DNA of 64,000 nt from positions 260,328-324,327 of the forward strand of contig NZ_SESI01000001.1 in NCBI RefSeq assembly GCF_006861655.1. The letters run 5' to 3'. Shown here piece by piece: positions 1-8,273 of the stretch (positions are counted from its first letter, which is position 1; each line of letters begins with the position of its first letter). Below the pieces are notes generated by a model. It saw only the letters and a program-made list of their open reading frames with translations. It did no database searches and had not been told where the DNA came from. The stretch is from Halonotius roseus. Its GTDB lineage: Archaea > Halobacteriota > Halobacteria > Halobacteriales > Haloferacaceae. The translations under genes and the position numbers were made by a program.

Positions 1-957
1 AACAATGCGATCATAGAGGCTCAACCCTTCATCGTCGTCGCCGCCGCGGAGATACGAGCGCGTTCGCTGGCTGATCATCTCAACAGAGAGTACCAACAAG
101 ACGATAAACAGGATCGTCGCCATCATATTCGTAAACTTGAACGTTTGCTGCTCGATCGACAGCGTGACGCCGAGACCACCAGCCCCGATGATGCCGAGCC
201 CCACCGCCGACCGGACGTTGTTTTCGAGGATAAACATCGACCACGCGATGAACGGCCGCACGATCTGAGTGATCATCCCGAAGGTGATCACCTGTGGTTT
301 GTCGGCGCCGGTGCTGCTGATCCCCTCGATGGGGCCGTCGTCGATCTCTTCAAGTTCATCGGTGAGGAGCCGTCCCAACTCGCCGATGGTGTCGGTGCCG
401 ATGGCCAGCGTCGCGGTCACCGGGGAAATACCGCCCAGCGGCACGTAGATCAGCGCCCAGACGAGCGACGGGATCGAGCGAATGATGCTCATAACCCCAC
501 GGAAGAGGAAGTTGATCGGGAACGGCGTGACACGCTCGTTGCCGAGAATCCCGAACAGCAGGGCCAGCGGCGCGCCCAAGATCGTCCCCGCAAGCGCGAT
601 CGCCAGCGTGATGCCGGCCTCCCCGACCAGTCCGGCTTCGACCCAAAACTGGTAGTATCGACCGACATCGACAGCAGGCAGAAAGCCGAAGTAGAGTTCG
701 GGCGGGAAATACTGTGTGAGCGCGTCGGTGAACTCCGGCCAGTACTGAATCCACTCTTCCCGCCAGAAGCCGACCATCACGAGCGAGCCAACCAACAAGA
801 TCCCGATGACGACGAGCAGGGCAAACTGCGAGAGCCGGCGCAGCAGCCGCGTGCGTTTGAGCGCGGTATGCCGCTGTCTGACAGCTGAGTCGGCGTCGTC
901 ACCGCGGATAACACCTTTGAGAAATCGCCCGACAACCGAATCGGAATCAGCACTCAT
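1..957 (-). CDS. phnE: Phosphonate-type ABC transporter permease PhnE (C-terminal end outside window)
   Basis: Membrane subunit of an ABC importer for phosphonate or a related phosphorus oxyanion. The frame runs from ATG at 957 down to base 1 with no stop, so the C-terminus lies beyond the window. About 319 residues are visible: an acidic cytoplasmic N-terminus, a first hydrophobic segment near residues 45-65, then several hydrophobic segments with the binding-protein-dependent permease core (an ISPVTATLAIGTDTIGEL-like EAA region). Its start overlaps the phnC stop by four bases (ATGA), so it is the distal gene of a D-C-E operon. The substrate, phosphonate versus phosphite or phosphate, cannot be read from the sequence. 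Confidence 0.9.
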   Translation of the reverse strand, partial: MSADSDSVVGRFLKGVIRGDDADSAVRQRHTALKRTRLLRRLSQFALLVVIGILLVGSLVMVGFWREEWIQYWPEFTDALTQYFPPELYFGFLPAVDVGRYYQFWVEAGLVGEAGITLAIALAGTILGAPLALLFGILGNERVTPFPINFLFRGVMSIIRSIPSLVWALIYVPLGGISPVTATLAIGTDTIGELGRLLTDELEEIDDGPIEGISSTGADKPQVITFGMITQIVRPFIAWSMFILENNVRSAVGLGIIGAGGLGVTLSIEQQTFKFTNMMATILFIVLLVLSVEMISQRTRSYLRGGDDDEGLSLYDRIV

Positions 958-1754
958 GGCTTGGCCCCGATGCCTGGCGTTTCCTCCGGAGCAGTGTCGA
1001 TCACCGCCTCCGGATCGGGTTCCTCGCGGAGCTCCTCGGTTTCAATGTGGCCGTAGATCTCTTCGAGAACATCGGTCGTCAGCTCCTCGCGGGAGCCGGT
1101 AAACACCACTCGCCCCTGCTTGAGGCCGATGAACTGCTCGCCGAACTCGCGGGCGATGTTGACCTGATGGAGGCTTGCAAGCGTCGTGAGATCTCGCGTC
1201 TTAGCCGTCTCGCGGAGGTACGCCATCACCGTCTCCGCACTCGATGGATCGAGGCTAGCTACCGGTTCGTCGGCGAGCAGGAGCTCGGGTTGCTGAACCA
1301 GCGCGCGAGCGATACCGACCCGCTGCTGTTGGCCACCGCTCATACTGCGTACCGTCTGGCCGGCCTCATCAAGCAGGCCGACCGTCTCCAGAGCCTCCAG
1401 TGCGAGTTCCTTCTCCTCAGCAGGCTGGCGGCTGAGCAGGCTCCGGAAAAACCCGGTTCTGTTGAGCGTCCCGGTGAGGGCGTTGCTGTAGGCACTCAGC
1501 TCCTCGACGAGGTTGTGCTGCTGAAACACCATCCCGACATCCGACCGCGAGTTGGTGATCTCCTCGTCGTCGATGTAGACACCCCCAGACGTTGGCTCGG
1601 TCAGCCCGTTGAGGATGCGCAACAGCGTCGATTTGCCGGCCCCGGATTCGCCGAGGACGACGGCGAAGGTTCCGTCCGGGATCTCGAAGGAGACCTCCGA
1701 GAGGGCTGTCGTCTCGCTGTATCGCTTCGTCAGGTTCTCGACACGGAGTACCAT
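954..1754 (-). CDS. phnC: Phosphonate-type ABC transporter ATP-binding protein PhnC
   Basis: ATPase that drives the PhnD/PhnE importer at the inner face of the membrane. 266 residues, with Walker A GESGAGKST at 35-43, Q-loop near 78, signature SGGQQQR at 139-145, Walker B LLLADEP at 158-164 and the switch His near 196. The last 35 residues are an acidic tail beyond the usual PhnC end. It starts 6 bases after phnD and overlaps phnE by 4, so the three are co-transcribed and probably translationally coupled. The family and role in uptake are well established; the ligand is inferred. Confidence 0.93.
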   Translation of the reverse strand: MVLRVENLTKRYSETTALSEVSFEIPDGTFAVVLGESGAGKSTLLRILNGLTEPTSGGVYIDDEEITNSRSDVGMVFQQHNLVEELSAYSNALTGTLNRTGFFRSLLSRQPAEEKELALEALETVGLLDEAGQTVRSMSGGQQQRVGIARALVQQPELLLADEPVASLDPSSAETVMAYLRETAKTRDLTTLASLHQVNIAREFGEQFIGLKQGRVVFTGSREELTTDVLEEIYGHIETEELREEPDPEAVIDTAPEETPGIGAKP

Positions 1755-1760
1755 CGGTCG

Positions 1761-2771
1761 TTAGAGCTGGCCCAGATCGACGTTGAGCGTGTCGATCACG
1801 TCGATAACCGGCTGATAGTCGTCGATGCTGGCCTCCGTTACCGCGGTCAGTGGATTCTCAACCTCGCCATCGGGCTCGCGGAGCGTGCCGTCATCGATAC
1901 CGACGATCGCATCTTCGATATCTGACCGCAGCGGATGCTCCCAGTTGCTGCGCGCGATGATCGGGGAGAAGGGCAGTGATGTTGATGCCTCGACCAGCTG
2001 CAGTTCGGGCGACTCCGTCCCAACCTCGTCGTCCCACCGTCCGGAACCCTCGCGGACGCGATCCGGCCACTGATCCTCCGGGATGTGGTTCAGCAGCACC
2101 GCGATATCGCAGCCACAGGCGACGACATCGTCCCGATTGATCAGCGTCTGCACGGCGTTTCGGTGGCTCCCCGTCCACTCGCCGTTGTAATCGACCGGAT
2201 CGCCGTACGGTGCCTCACCGGTGTCAAGCCCGGCTTGGTTCAGCATGTAGTTGGGGTACAGCGAGCCGCTGGTCGATGGTCGATCCGCAAACGCGATCGT
2301 TTTTCCCTCGATGTCGGCGGTCTCCTCGATGTCGGAATCGGGAAGCGTGGCAAGTGCCGAGAAATACACCGACGCGCCGCCTTCTTCGACGATGCCGACG
2401 ACATCGATCTGATCCGGATTCGCAAGCAGGACGATGTCGCTGCGGGTCATCTCAGCTTGGTTGTTGATCAGGGCTTGGCCGATAGCTGAGGTGTTGTCCG
2501 CAAAGTCAACGTTGAACGGCGCGTCGGGAACGGTTGAGCGAACATGTTCTCTGAACGGTTCCCACATCTCCTCGGTATCTCCCGGCGTTTCGCCCGGCGT
2601 CTCAAGAAAGCTCACCGGCTCGTAGTCGGCTCCCGACGACCCACCATCAGCACCGTCACCGGAACTCCCGTCGGAACTGCCACCGGAACTATCTGAGCTA
2701 CAGCCCGCGAGACCAGCTGTCAGTGCCACACCGGTACTCTGCAGCACGCGTCGACGTGTTTGATCTGCCAT
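1761..2771 (-). CDS. phnD: Phosphonate-type ABC transporter substrate-binding lipoprotein PhnD
   Basis: Extracellular ligand-binding lipoprotein of the importer. It has a twin-arginine signal (RRRVLQ) and lipobox LAGC at about residues 22-25, followed by a Ser/Gly/Asp linker typical of haloarchaeal lipoproteins. The mature part carries the PhnD-like features of binding-protein family 12 (residues around FADRPSTSGSLYP bind the phosphorus oxyanion in homologues). ATG at 2771 is preferred to the adjacent in-frame GTG at 2774. It is first in the phnD-phnC-phnE operon, with a TATA-like element upstream. Confidence 0.9.
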   Translation of the reverse strand: MADQTRRRVLQSTGVALTAGLAGCSSDSSGGSSDGSSGDGADGGSSGADYEPVSFLETPGETPGDTEEMWEPFREHVRSTVPDAPFNVDFADNTSAIGQALINNQAEMTRSDIVLLANPDQIDVVGIVEEGGASVYFSALATLPDSDIEETADIEGKTIAFADRPSTSGSLYPNYMLNQAGLDTGEAPYGDPVDYNGEWTGSHRNAVQTLINRDDVVACGCDIAVLLNHIPEDQWPDRVREGSGRWDDEVGTESPELQLVEASTSLPFSPIIARSNWEHPLRSDIEDAIVGIDDGTLREPDGEVENPLTAVTEASIDDYQPVIDVIDTLNVDLGQL

Positions 2772-2804
2772 CACCTCACTCTGAACGAAATATTTACTTA
2801 TTCA

Positions 2805-2814
2805 CTTATAATAT
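2805..2814 (-). promoter_or_regulatory. TATA-like element of the phnDCE operon
   Basis: On the minus strand this reads as an A/T-rich TATTATAAG box, 34-43 bases before the phnD ATG, in an AT-rich stretch that contrasts with the surrounding coding DNA. This spacing predicts a transcription start about 5-10 bases before the start codon. No clear Pho-type operator was recognised. Confidence 0.5.
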
Positions 2815-2962
2815 CCGTACGAAAAGATATGTGCAGATATTGGCGCATGATACACCACAATAGCAGTATATAGAGCCGTTACCGAAAGTGCTACTGGATG
2901 GCGAGTTCGGTGGTAGTTCCTCATACTCAGCCGTGCGTACAAGACTCGACAAACAGCGACTC

Positions 2963-3081
2963 ACTCGACACGCAACAGATAGCAAGCCCTACTCAACACG
3001 CAACAGATAGCAAGCCCTACTCAACACGCAACAGATAGCAAGCCCTACTCAACACGCAACAGACAGCACGCCTACTCAGCG
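2963..3081. repeat. 28-bp direct tandem repeat, about 4.3 copies, spanning a stop codon
   Basis: Unit ACTCAACACGCAACAGATAG followed by CAAGCCCT. Copies start at 2963, 2991, 3019 and 3047; the first has one substitution, the fourth has two changes and one deletion, and a partial fifth copy begins at 3074. The array runs into the stop codon (3072-3074) of the TRAM-domain gene. It is contiguous, with no spacers, so it is not CRISPR. The rest of the phnD-TRAM gap (about 2815-2962) shows nothing recognisable. Confidence 0.9.
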
Positions 3082-3509
3082 TGATCAAGCCGGTCGATCA
3101 CGGTGCCGAATGCGACGTTTGGTTGTACCGTCTCGATGCGGATCTCGACGGTTTCGCCCTCGTCAGTTTCGGGGACGATCACCACGTAGCCGCGTTCGAC
3201 ACGGGTAATCCCGTCGCCTTGGTCGCCGACATCCTCGATCTCAACGACGCGGGTTTCGCCCTCGCTGACCGGCGGCTCCGGCTGTGACGGCGTGGGATCA
3301 TCACGCTGGGGGGTCGCCTCGGAAGTCTCGGTTGGCGTGCGTGTGTCGGTCGTGCCGTCGGATTTCGCCAACACGGCAACGCGCAGGGTCTCTCCCGGGG
3401 TGATCGAACCCTGTTCGACCTCCGAAGCCGGCACACTGAAGCTGTAGCCCTCCTCGGTTTCGGTTAGTTCTGCGGTGTACAGACAGGCGAGTTGCTCGGG
3501 GATCTCCAT
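3072..3509 (-). CDS. TRAM-domain protein
   Basis: 145 residues. The N-terminal ~45 residues are a conserved haloarchaeal module (MEIPEQLACLYTAEL), then a Thr/Pro/Glu-rich linker, and then a C-terminal TRAM beta-barrel (about 85-145, with EDVGDQGDGITRVERGYVVIV). TRAM domains bind RNA, and stand-alone archaeal TRAM proteins are proposed RNA chaperones. A paralogue of the same architecture lies at 55961-56368. The 3' end is embedded in a 28-bp tandem repeat. The target RNA is unknown. Confidence 0.8.
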   Translation of the reverse strand: MEIPEQLACLYTAELTETEEGYSFSVPASEVEQGSITPGETLRVAVLAKSDGTTDTRTPTETSEATPQRDDPTPSQPEPPVSEGETRVVEIEDVGDQGDGITRVERGYVVIVPETDEGETVEIRIETVQPNVAFGTVIDRLDHAE

Positions 3510-3599
3510 TGAGTTGGTTCAAGAGGTTCGGCCAGTCTCTTGAACCTAACGACACCACCAGCGAGAGGGGCTGTTGCCGTACGGCAGGCCACACCGCCG

Positions 3600-4127
3600 T
3601 TAGGTGCTGTACTCCTCAACCAGATTGGTCAGTGGGGTTCGGAGCTGTCCGGTGCCATCAACGTCGCCCGTTTTGTAGATCCGATACTCCTCGTCGTGTT
3701 TGGTGACGGTGATCAGCTGTTCGCCCGGCTCGACGTTCCAGCCGGCCTCCTCAAGCCGTTCTTCGAGTGCCGTCAGATCGACCGTCTCCTCGGCGAGCAT
3801 GACCGCCGCCTGCTGGCCGGTCAGCGTCCGCAGTCTGGCCGCGGGGAAGGTGTAGAGCTTCACGTCGTGATCGGTCGCCCCATCGTAGAGCTCCGCGGGT
3901 GAGGCCTCCGTCCAGTCGGGCCACCGGCGGTTGAGTCCGGATTCGACGAACGCGACGGTGACCGCGGGGTCAGACGGATCATACTCCGGGTTGTCCGCGG
4001 CGACCGTTCGATCCGAGTCCGGATCCGAGACGGTGACTTCGCTGATCGGTTCCTCCTGATTGGAGACAACGACCGCGAGATCTGGATCGTCGTCGTCGGT
4101 GTCAACAACGTACTCGCCCGGTTCCAT
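3600..4127 (-). CDS. Conserved haloarchaeal protein of unknown function
   Basis: 175-residue acidic soluble protein, ATG at 4127. No signal peptide or membrane segment. The first part (MEPGEYVVDTDDDDPDLAVVV) is a short beta-rich region; the middle has WPDW and LYTFPAARL. The C-terminal ~45 residues (EPGEQLITVTKHDEEYRIYK) look like a compact beta domain. The composition and acidic character fit a native cytoplasmic haloarchaeal protein. I do not recognise a named family. It is flanked by short gaps of 90 bases (3510-3599) and 143 bases (4128-4270), in which I see no gene. Confidence 0.7.
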   Translation of the reverse strand: MEPGEYVVDTDDDDPDLAVVVSNQEEPISEVTVSDPDSDRTVAADNPEYDPSDPAVTVAFVESGLNRRWPDWTEASPAELYDGATDHDVKLYTFPAARLRTLTGQQAAVMLAEETVDLTALEERLEEAGWNVEPGEQLITVTKHDEEYRIYKTGDVDGTGQLRTPLTNLVEEYST

Positions 4128-4270
4128 ATCCTCTCGTTACCAGAGCCGGAATAAATACTTCCTGCATATGTGTCGACATCATAGATCCCTCGCCACGAAG
4201 CACTCGGTAGTGTGGCTGGATCGTCGTCAACAGACACAGCTGCAACAAAAGCCCCGCCGGCAGCGCGACG

Positions 4271-5086
4271 CTAGTACCGCGAGGGGAGGAACGCGAAGGC
4301 GATCAGAAGCATCGAGATGAAGCCCGCGGTAAACGTCACCCACCGCAGCCCGGTGACGCGCTGGGAGAACGCTTCCTGTTCGGCGACGGCCGCCGCGTAG
4401 GCCTCGTCGTCGCTCGTCAGCTCAAGTGTGTTCGATCCGATGAAGTAGGCGGTGTATGTGCTGTTGTCGGCGAGTGTGAGCGTACCGCCAGCCTCCAGCT
4501 GCTGGCTGTTGGACTCGTCGGTCGTCCACGAGAGGCCGACGCTCCCGTTTTCGATCGAGTCGATCGTCACCTGCTGGCCATCGTAGGGGATCGACTCCCC
4601 TTGGCTGAATGTGACGGTGGCGATCGACGGCTCGAAGTATTCCTCGGCCGGGACGCGCTCGTCGTCAACGAGCACGAACTCGCCGTCATCACCCGAGTAG
4701 GTCGTGTTGTCGGCGGCGGGATCGGATTCGAGGATCGCCGTTCGGTCGATGACTTCCTCGACGGTCACCGTCGAGGAGCTGGCACTGACAACCGTCCACT
4801 CCCGCTCATCGACAGTGACGGTGTCGCCCTCGGCCCACTCGTCGGTGTTTTCGACGCCGGTCACCGTCCACTCGACGGTGCCGGTGACGGTGCCGTCGTC
4901 ACCCTCCTCGATCGTCGCCGCGGTGTAGGTCTGTCCGCCAACGGTGAACTCCTCACCCGACGACAGCTGGAAATCCGGGTTGTCGACCGTTACTTGTGGT
5001 TGCTCGGCTGTTACCATCAGCGTGTACGACGCCACACCGATGAGCACGAATAACGCGACATAGACGGCCACAGCGCGTCGTTGCAT
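4271..5086 (-). CDS. Membrane-anchored protein with large extracytoplasmic beta-rich domain
   Basis: 271 residues with one hydrophobic segment at each end (about 7-25 and 245-266) and a Thr/Val/Glu/Asp-rich region between them, predicted to sit outside the cell. The middle contains repeated short beta-strand patterns ([17 protein letters not shown]-like). No Cys motif or catalytic signature is seen. Conserved hypothetical haloarchaeal membrane protein; function unknown. It diverges from rps6e across a 100-base gap. Confidence 0.7.
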   Translation of the reverse strand: MQRRAVAVYVALFVLIGVASYTLMVTAEQPQVTVDNPDFQLSSGEEFTVGGQTYTAATIEEGDDGTVTGTVEWTVTGVENTDEWAEGDTVTVDEREWTVVSASSSTVTVEEVIDRTAILESDPAADNTTYSGDDGEFVLVDDERVPAEEYFEPSIATVTFSQGESIPYDGQQVTIDSIENGSVGLSWTTDESNSQQLEAGGTLTLADNSTYTAYFIGSNTLELTSDDEAYAAAVAEQEAFSQRVTGLRWVTFTAGFISMLLIAFAFLPSRY

Positions 5087-5156
5087 ATTTCGGGCAACGT
5101 ACGTCCGGTGTATAACGATTACTAACCGCCGGTGGCCGGCGGCTGGTTTCGACGTG

Positions 5157-5164
5157 CTTTTTAT
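5157..5164 (+). promoter_or_regulatory. TATA box of rps6e
   Basis: CTTTTTAT centred about 26 bases before the ATG at 5187. This is the spacing of a leaderless haloarchaeal promoter and supports 5187 rather than the upstream in-frame ATG at 5154 as the start. Confidence 0.6.
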
Positions 5165-5186
5165 CGGCGACCGAACACAGGATGGT

Positions 5187-5792
5187 ATGGCAGAATTCCA
5201 AGTCGCCGTCGCTGACCCCCGCGACGGGCAGACGTATCAACACGAGGTCGACGGACAGGACGCCAACCGGTTCCTCGGCCGCGAGCTCGGCGAGGAGGTC
5301 GACGGCGGCGCGGTCGGCCTCGATTCGTACACCCTCGAACTCACCGGCGGCTCCGACGAGACGGGCCGACCGATGCGGGAGGATGTCCCGGGCGCACAGA
5401 TCCGCGAACGACTGCTTGAGGGCGGCGTCGGCTTCAACCCGAGCCGCAACGGCGAGCGCAAGCGGATCACCGTCCGCGGCCGCCAGATCTCCGAGGCAAC
5501 CGCTCAGGTCAACGCGACGATCGTCGACAGCGACGACAACGTCCGTGTCGCCCTCGGCCTTGAGGAGCCGGAGCCTGACGAGGATGAGGAAGCTGACGCC
5601 GATGAGGACGAAGCAGCTGACGCCGAAGATGCCGAGGACGAAGACGCCGATAGTGAGGACGCGGACGCCGAGGACGCTGAGGAAGCCGACGAGGAAAGCG
5701 AGGCCGACGCTGACGACGCTGATGCCGACGACGCCGAGGAAGCCGCTGACGACGAGGCGGCCGACAGCGACGACGAGAAAGAGGACGCCTAA
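5187..5792 (+). CDS. rps6e: 30S ribosomal protein S6e with long acidic tail
   Basis: Small-subunit ribosomal protein S6e. Residues 1-128 are the conserved core ([44 protein letters not shown]). Residues ~130-201 are a low-complexity Glu/Asp/Ala tail coded by imperfect GAC-GCC-GAG-GAC type DNA repeats. Archaeal S6e usually ends near the core, so the tail is an extension. An upstream in-frame ATG at 5154 would place the TATA box inside the gene and is rejected. Confidence 0.93.
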   Translation: MAEFQVAVADPRDGQTYQHEVDGQDANRFLGRELGEEVDGGAVGLDSYTLELTGGSDETGRPMREDVPGAQIRERLLEGGVGFNPSRNGERKRITVRGRQISEATAQVNATIVDSDDNVRVALGLEEPEPDEDEEADADEDEAADAEDAEDEDADSEDADAEDAEEADEESEADADDADADDAEEAADDEAADSDDEKEDA

Positions 5793-5800
5793 CCCTCTTG

Positions 5801-6241
5801 ATGTCGACGCGGCTTCCGAGCGACAGCGACGCGGTCGACTCCTACCGGGCGACGATCGTCCGCCGCGGCGGCAGCCGCACCCCCTGTCTTGAACTCCCGG
5901 CAGCCGTCGCCGAGGCGGTCGCTGTCGACGATCGAGTCACGATCGTTATCGACGGCACGGAATACTACGCGACCGTTGCTGGCGACGACAGCGGGCGACT
6001 GCTGTACGGTGCCTATGAGACCCGCAAACAGGCTCGCACAACCGGCGCGGGCACCAACCGACTCGGTAGGTGGCTCCGAGAACTCGACCGTGAGATCGGC
6101 GACAGCGTCATCTGTGATGTGATCGTCGACGGCGAGCGATACGGGCTGCGCGCGCCGGGGGACCGCGCCGTCTACACCGTCAAGCACGAACCACGAGACT
6201 CCTTGCAGTCGATCGCCGAATCGCTCGACGGCGACAGCTGA
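5801..6241 (+). CDS. Conserved haloarchaeal protein, unknown function
   Basis: 146 residues from ATG 5801, 8 bases after rps6e, so it may be co-transcribed with it. It is soluble and beta-rich (RATIVRRGGSRTPCLELPAAVAEA, then VTIVIDGTEYYATVA). The layout recalls a haloarchaeal domain of unknown function (DUF7112 is my recollection, not verified). No catalytic motif seen. Confidence 0.72.
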   Translation: MSTRLPSDSDAVDSYRATIVRRGGSRTPCLELPAAVAEAVAVDDRVTIVIDGTEYYATVAGDDSGRLLYGAYETRKQARTTGAGTNRLGRWLRELDREIGDSVICDVIVDGERYGLRAPGDRAVYTVKHEPRDSLQSIAESLDGDS

Positions 6242-6353
6242 GTCACGCGGCGACGATCGCTAATTCGATCGACGACGACAACCACTGAGCCACGGGGCTG
6301 TGGCGACCCGACCGAGTGGATATCCCTAAATGCGTGGCGTCACCACGGCGGGT

Positions 6354-6791
6354 ATGGACGATCTCACCGCGTTTCTCGCCGGCGACCGACTTGATGATGT
6401 GGCGATCTATGTCGCCGATTCCTTCTTCGATGGCGACCACCCGCTGTCAACCGCCGGCATCGACGTCGATGGTGGCGTCGTACTCGTCGTCCCCGGCGAG
6501 ACAGGCCGGGAGGCCTTCGCCGACAGCACCGGGCTCGATCCGATGGCGTTCGCTAAACAGGCGATGGATCGTACCGGCGAGATCGACGACCGCCTCGCCG
6601 GCGGGGCGTGTCCCGATGGGGAGGAAGCACCAGCTGACGACCACCACATCGAGTTCGTCTTCGCGTTCGCCGAGGCCGAAAACCAGGAGGTCGGCGGCCT
6701 CTACGCCGAGGGAGATGTGATCCACGCCTACGCCCACTGTGCCTGCGGTACCGATTTCAGCCAAAAGTGGCTGGTCGACTCCGACAACTAA
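6354..6791 (+). CDS. DUF5807-like haloarchaeal protein
   Basis: 145 residues from ATG 6354. A TATA-like GATATCCCTA at about 6319-6328 lies ~27 bases upstream, which favours this start over the in-frame ATG at 6330. The C-terminal block (EVGGLYAEGDVIHAYAHCAC then GTDFSQKW) with its CAC motif is strongly conserved in haloarchaeal proteins that I associate with DUF5807. Cytoplasmic; function unknown. Confidence 0.75.
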   Translation: MDDLTAFLAGDRLDDVAIYVADSFFDGDHPLSTAGIDVDGGVVLVVPGETGREAFADSTGLDPMAFAKQAMDRTGEIDDRLAGGACPDGEEAPADDHHIEFVFAFAEAENQEVGGLYAEGDVIHAYAHCACGTDFSQKWLVDSDN

Positions 6792-6861
6792 ACCGCCAAC
6801 AACCCTGACAGTTGAACCGCCAGCGACCCCGCGGGGAACACATCTTTTTGTCAGCGACCCA

Positions 6862-6877
6862 CATACGATATCGTATG
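6862..6877. promoter_or_regulatory. Perfect 16-bp palindrome over the trkA-like start codon
   Basis: CATACGATATCGTATG is identical to its reverse complement. Its last three bases are the ATG of the downstream TrkA-like gene (6875-6877). A TATA-like CATCTTTTTG lies just upstream. The position would let a dimeric regulator cover the transcription and translation start of a leaderless gene; the regulator is unknown. Confidence 0.55.
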
Positions 6878-7531
6878 CGAATCATTGTCGTTGGCTACGG
6901 CCGGGTCGGAGCCCGCACGGCCCGGGTGTTAGCCGAGGAAGGCTACGATGTCGTCGTTGTCGACAACGACCGCGAGAAGGTCGATCGCGCTCGCGAGACA
7001 GGACTGACCGTGGTTCACGGCGACGGGGCCGACGAGGCGGTGTTACAGGAGGCTGGCATCGCCGACGCCGACGCCATCGGCGGGATCACCGGCGACGTGG
7101 CGGTCAACCACAAGATCTGCCTGCTCGGCCAGGAGTACGGCTGTCGAACCGTCCTGCGGATCAGCGAGGATGTGAGCAGCGAGAAATACGAGGAGTACGC
7201 CGCGGCCGCCGACGATGTCATCTACCCCCAGCGGCTCGGCGCGGCCGGCGCGAAAACCGCGTTGCTCGGCGGCAGTCTCAACGCGATCGGCGATCTGACC
7301 GAAGCCCTCCAGCTGACGACGGTCACCGTCGACGACGACGCCCCGATCGTCGGCCAGCGGGTCTCGGAGATCGAGCTGCCGGAGACCGCACGGCTCTACG
7401 CCCACGGCCACAAACGCGATCCGATGACGATCCCGCTGCCGTCGACGACCATCGAGGCCGGCGACCGGCTGGCACTCGTCGTCGAGCGCGACGCCGTCGA
7501 CGAGGTTACCGCGATCCTCCTCGGCGAGTAA
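6875..7531 (+). CDS. TrkA-type K+ channel/transporter regulatory subunit
   Basis: 219 residues. The N-terminal Rossmann (RCK/KTN) domain has the dinucleotide fingerprint GYGRVGART at ~7-15 and an acidic VVDND at ~30. The C-terminal ~75 residues form a TrkA-C (RCK_C) ligand-binding domain. Such proteins sit under Trk/Ktr or channel pores in the cytoplasm and gate them in response to NAD(H) or nucleotides. No pore gene is adjacent. ATG 6875 starts directly at the Rossmann strand and follows a TATA box; an ORF extension to 6812 is unlikely. Confidence 0.88.
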   Translation: MRIIVVGYGRVGARTARVLAEEGYDVVVVDNDREKVDRARETGLTVVHGDGADEAVLQEAGIADADAIGGITGDVAVNHKICLLGQEYGCRTVLRISEDVSSEKYEEYAAAADDVIYPQRLGAAGAKTALLGGSLNAIGDLTEALQLTTVTVDDDAPIVGQRVSEIELPETARLYAHGHKRDPMTIPLPSTTIEAGDRLALVVERDAVDEVTAILLGE

Positions 7532-7573
7532 CCGACTGCGAACGCTCTTGTGGATCGCGCCGCAACGCCGGGT

Positions 7574-8182
7574 ATGAACTGGCCGGGGCTGTTCGATCGC
7601 GCGCCGACGGCCGATCGTGCGGCCATCGACACCGCGCTCTCCTCGCACCGGGATGATGGGGAGCCGACCGCAAAAGACGAGGCAACCGATTCGCCCACAC
7701 CGACCGAGCCACGCGAGCCACAGCCGACACGCGTCGTCGTCGACGCCGACGTGCTCGTGGCCGATCTGCTGGGCGACAGCGACGCCAGAACCGCCCTCGA
7801 CGTACTGTGGCAGCACTCCTGGACGACGCTTGTCGCCAGCGACGACCTGCTCGCCGACGCCGAAGCCGTCATCGAAGCGGTCGCCGACAGCGGGCTGGCG
7901 GCCGACTGGCGAGCCGCGATCGAGACCTGGCGCGAGCCGGTTGTCCACCCGCCGGGCGACCATCCCGCGCTCGCGTCGGCCTACCGCGGTGGCGCGATGC
8001 ATCTGCTGTCGTTCGACGAGACCCTCACCGACTCACAGGCCGGCGCGGCACTCAACCAACGGGTGTCGGTCAGCGTGCGCTCACCGGCGGCGTTCGCACA
8101 CCTGTTCGATCCAGAGAGTCTGTACGAAACTGTCGATAACGATCCCTACGGCGGCCCGGATCGGGAGCCTCGCGGCGGGTAG
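7574..8182 (+). CDS. PIN-like domain haloarchaeal protein
   Basis: 202 residues from ATG 7574. After a ~50-residue charged N-terminus comes RVVVDADVLVADLLGD, which resembles the first acidic strand of a PIN nuclease domain, with further acids (ASDDLLADAEAVIEAV) and a C-terminal LLSFDETL. Stand-alone chromosomal PIN-like proteins of this kind are conserved in haloarchaea; nuclease activity is not proven. No antitoxin gene is adjacent. It starts about 40 bases after the TrkA-like gene. Confidence 0.65.
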   Translation: MNWPGLFDRAPTADRAAIDTALSSHRDDGEPTAKDEATDSPTPTEPREPQPTRVVVDADVLVADLLGDSDARTALDVLWQHSWTTLVASDDLLADAEAVIEAVADSGLAADWRAAIETWREPVVHPPGDHPALASAYRGGAMHLLSFDETLTDSQAGAALNQRVSVSVRSPAAFAHLFDPESLYETVDNDPYGGPDREPRGG

Positions 8183-8273
8183 CTACCGATCGCTGTACCA
8201 CGCAGCTACCGATCGCTGGCTCACGCAGCTATTGGTCGCTGTACTACGTGGCTATCGATCGCTGTACCACGCG
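8182..8273. repeat. 23-bp tandem repeat x4, the last copy spanning the Ham1 stop codon
   Basis: Units GCTACCGATCGCTGTACCAC+GCA start at 8182, 8205, 8228 and 8251 with a few substitutions. The fourth unit is the 3' end of the Ham1/RdgB gene (stop 8252-8254 plus codons for Trp-Tyr-Ser-Asp-Arg), so the array looks like tandem duplication of the gene terminus into the intergenic space. Confidence 0.9.

Noticed and set aside
145-888. Plus-strand open frame of 247 residues
   Set aside because: Antisense to phnE; low-complexity Arg/Asp composition typical of shadow frames in high-GC DNA.
2963-3081. CRISPR array
   Set aside because: 28-bp units are contiguous with no spacers.
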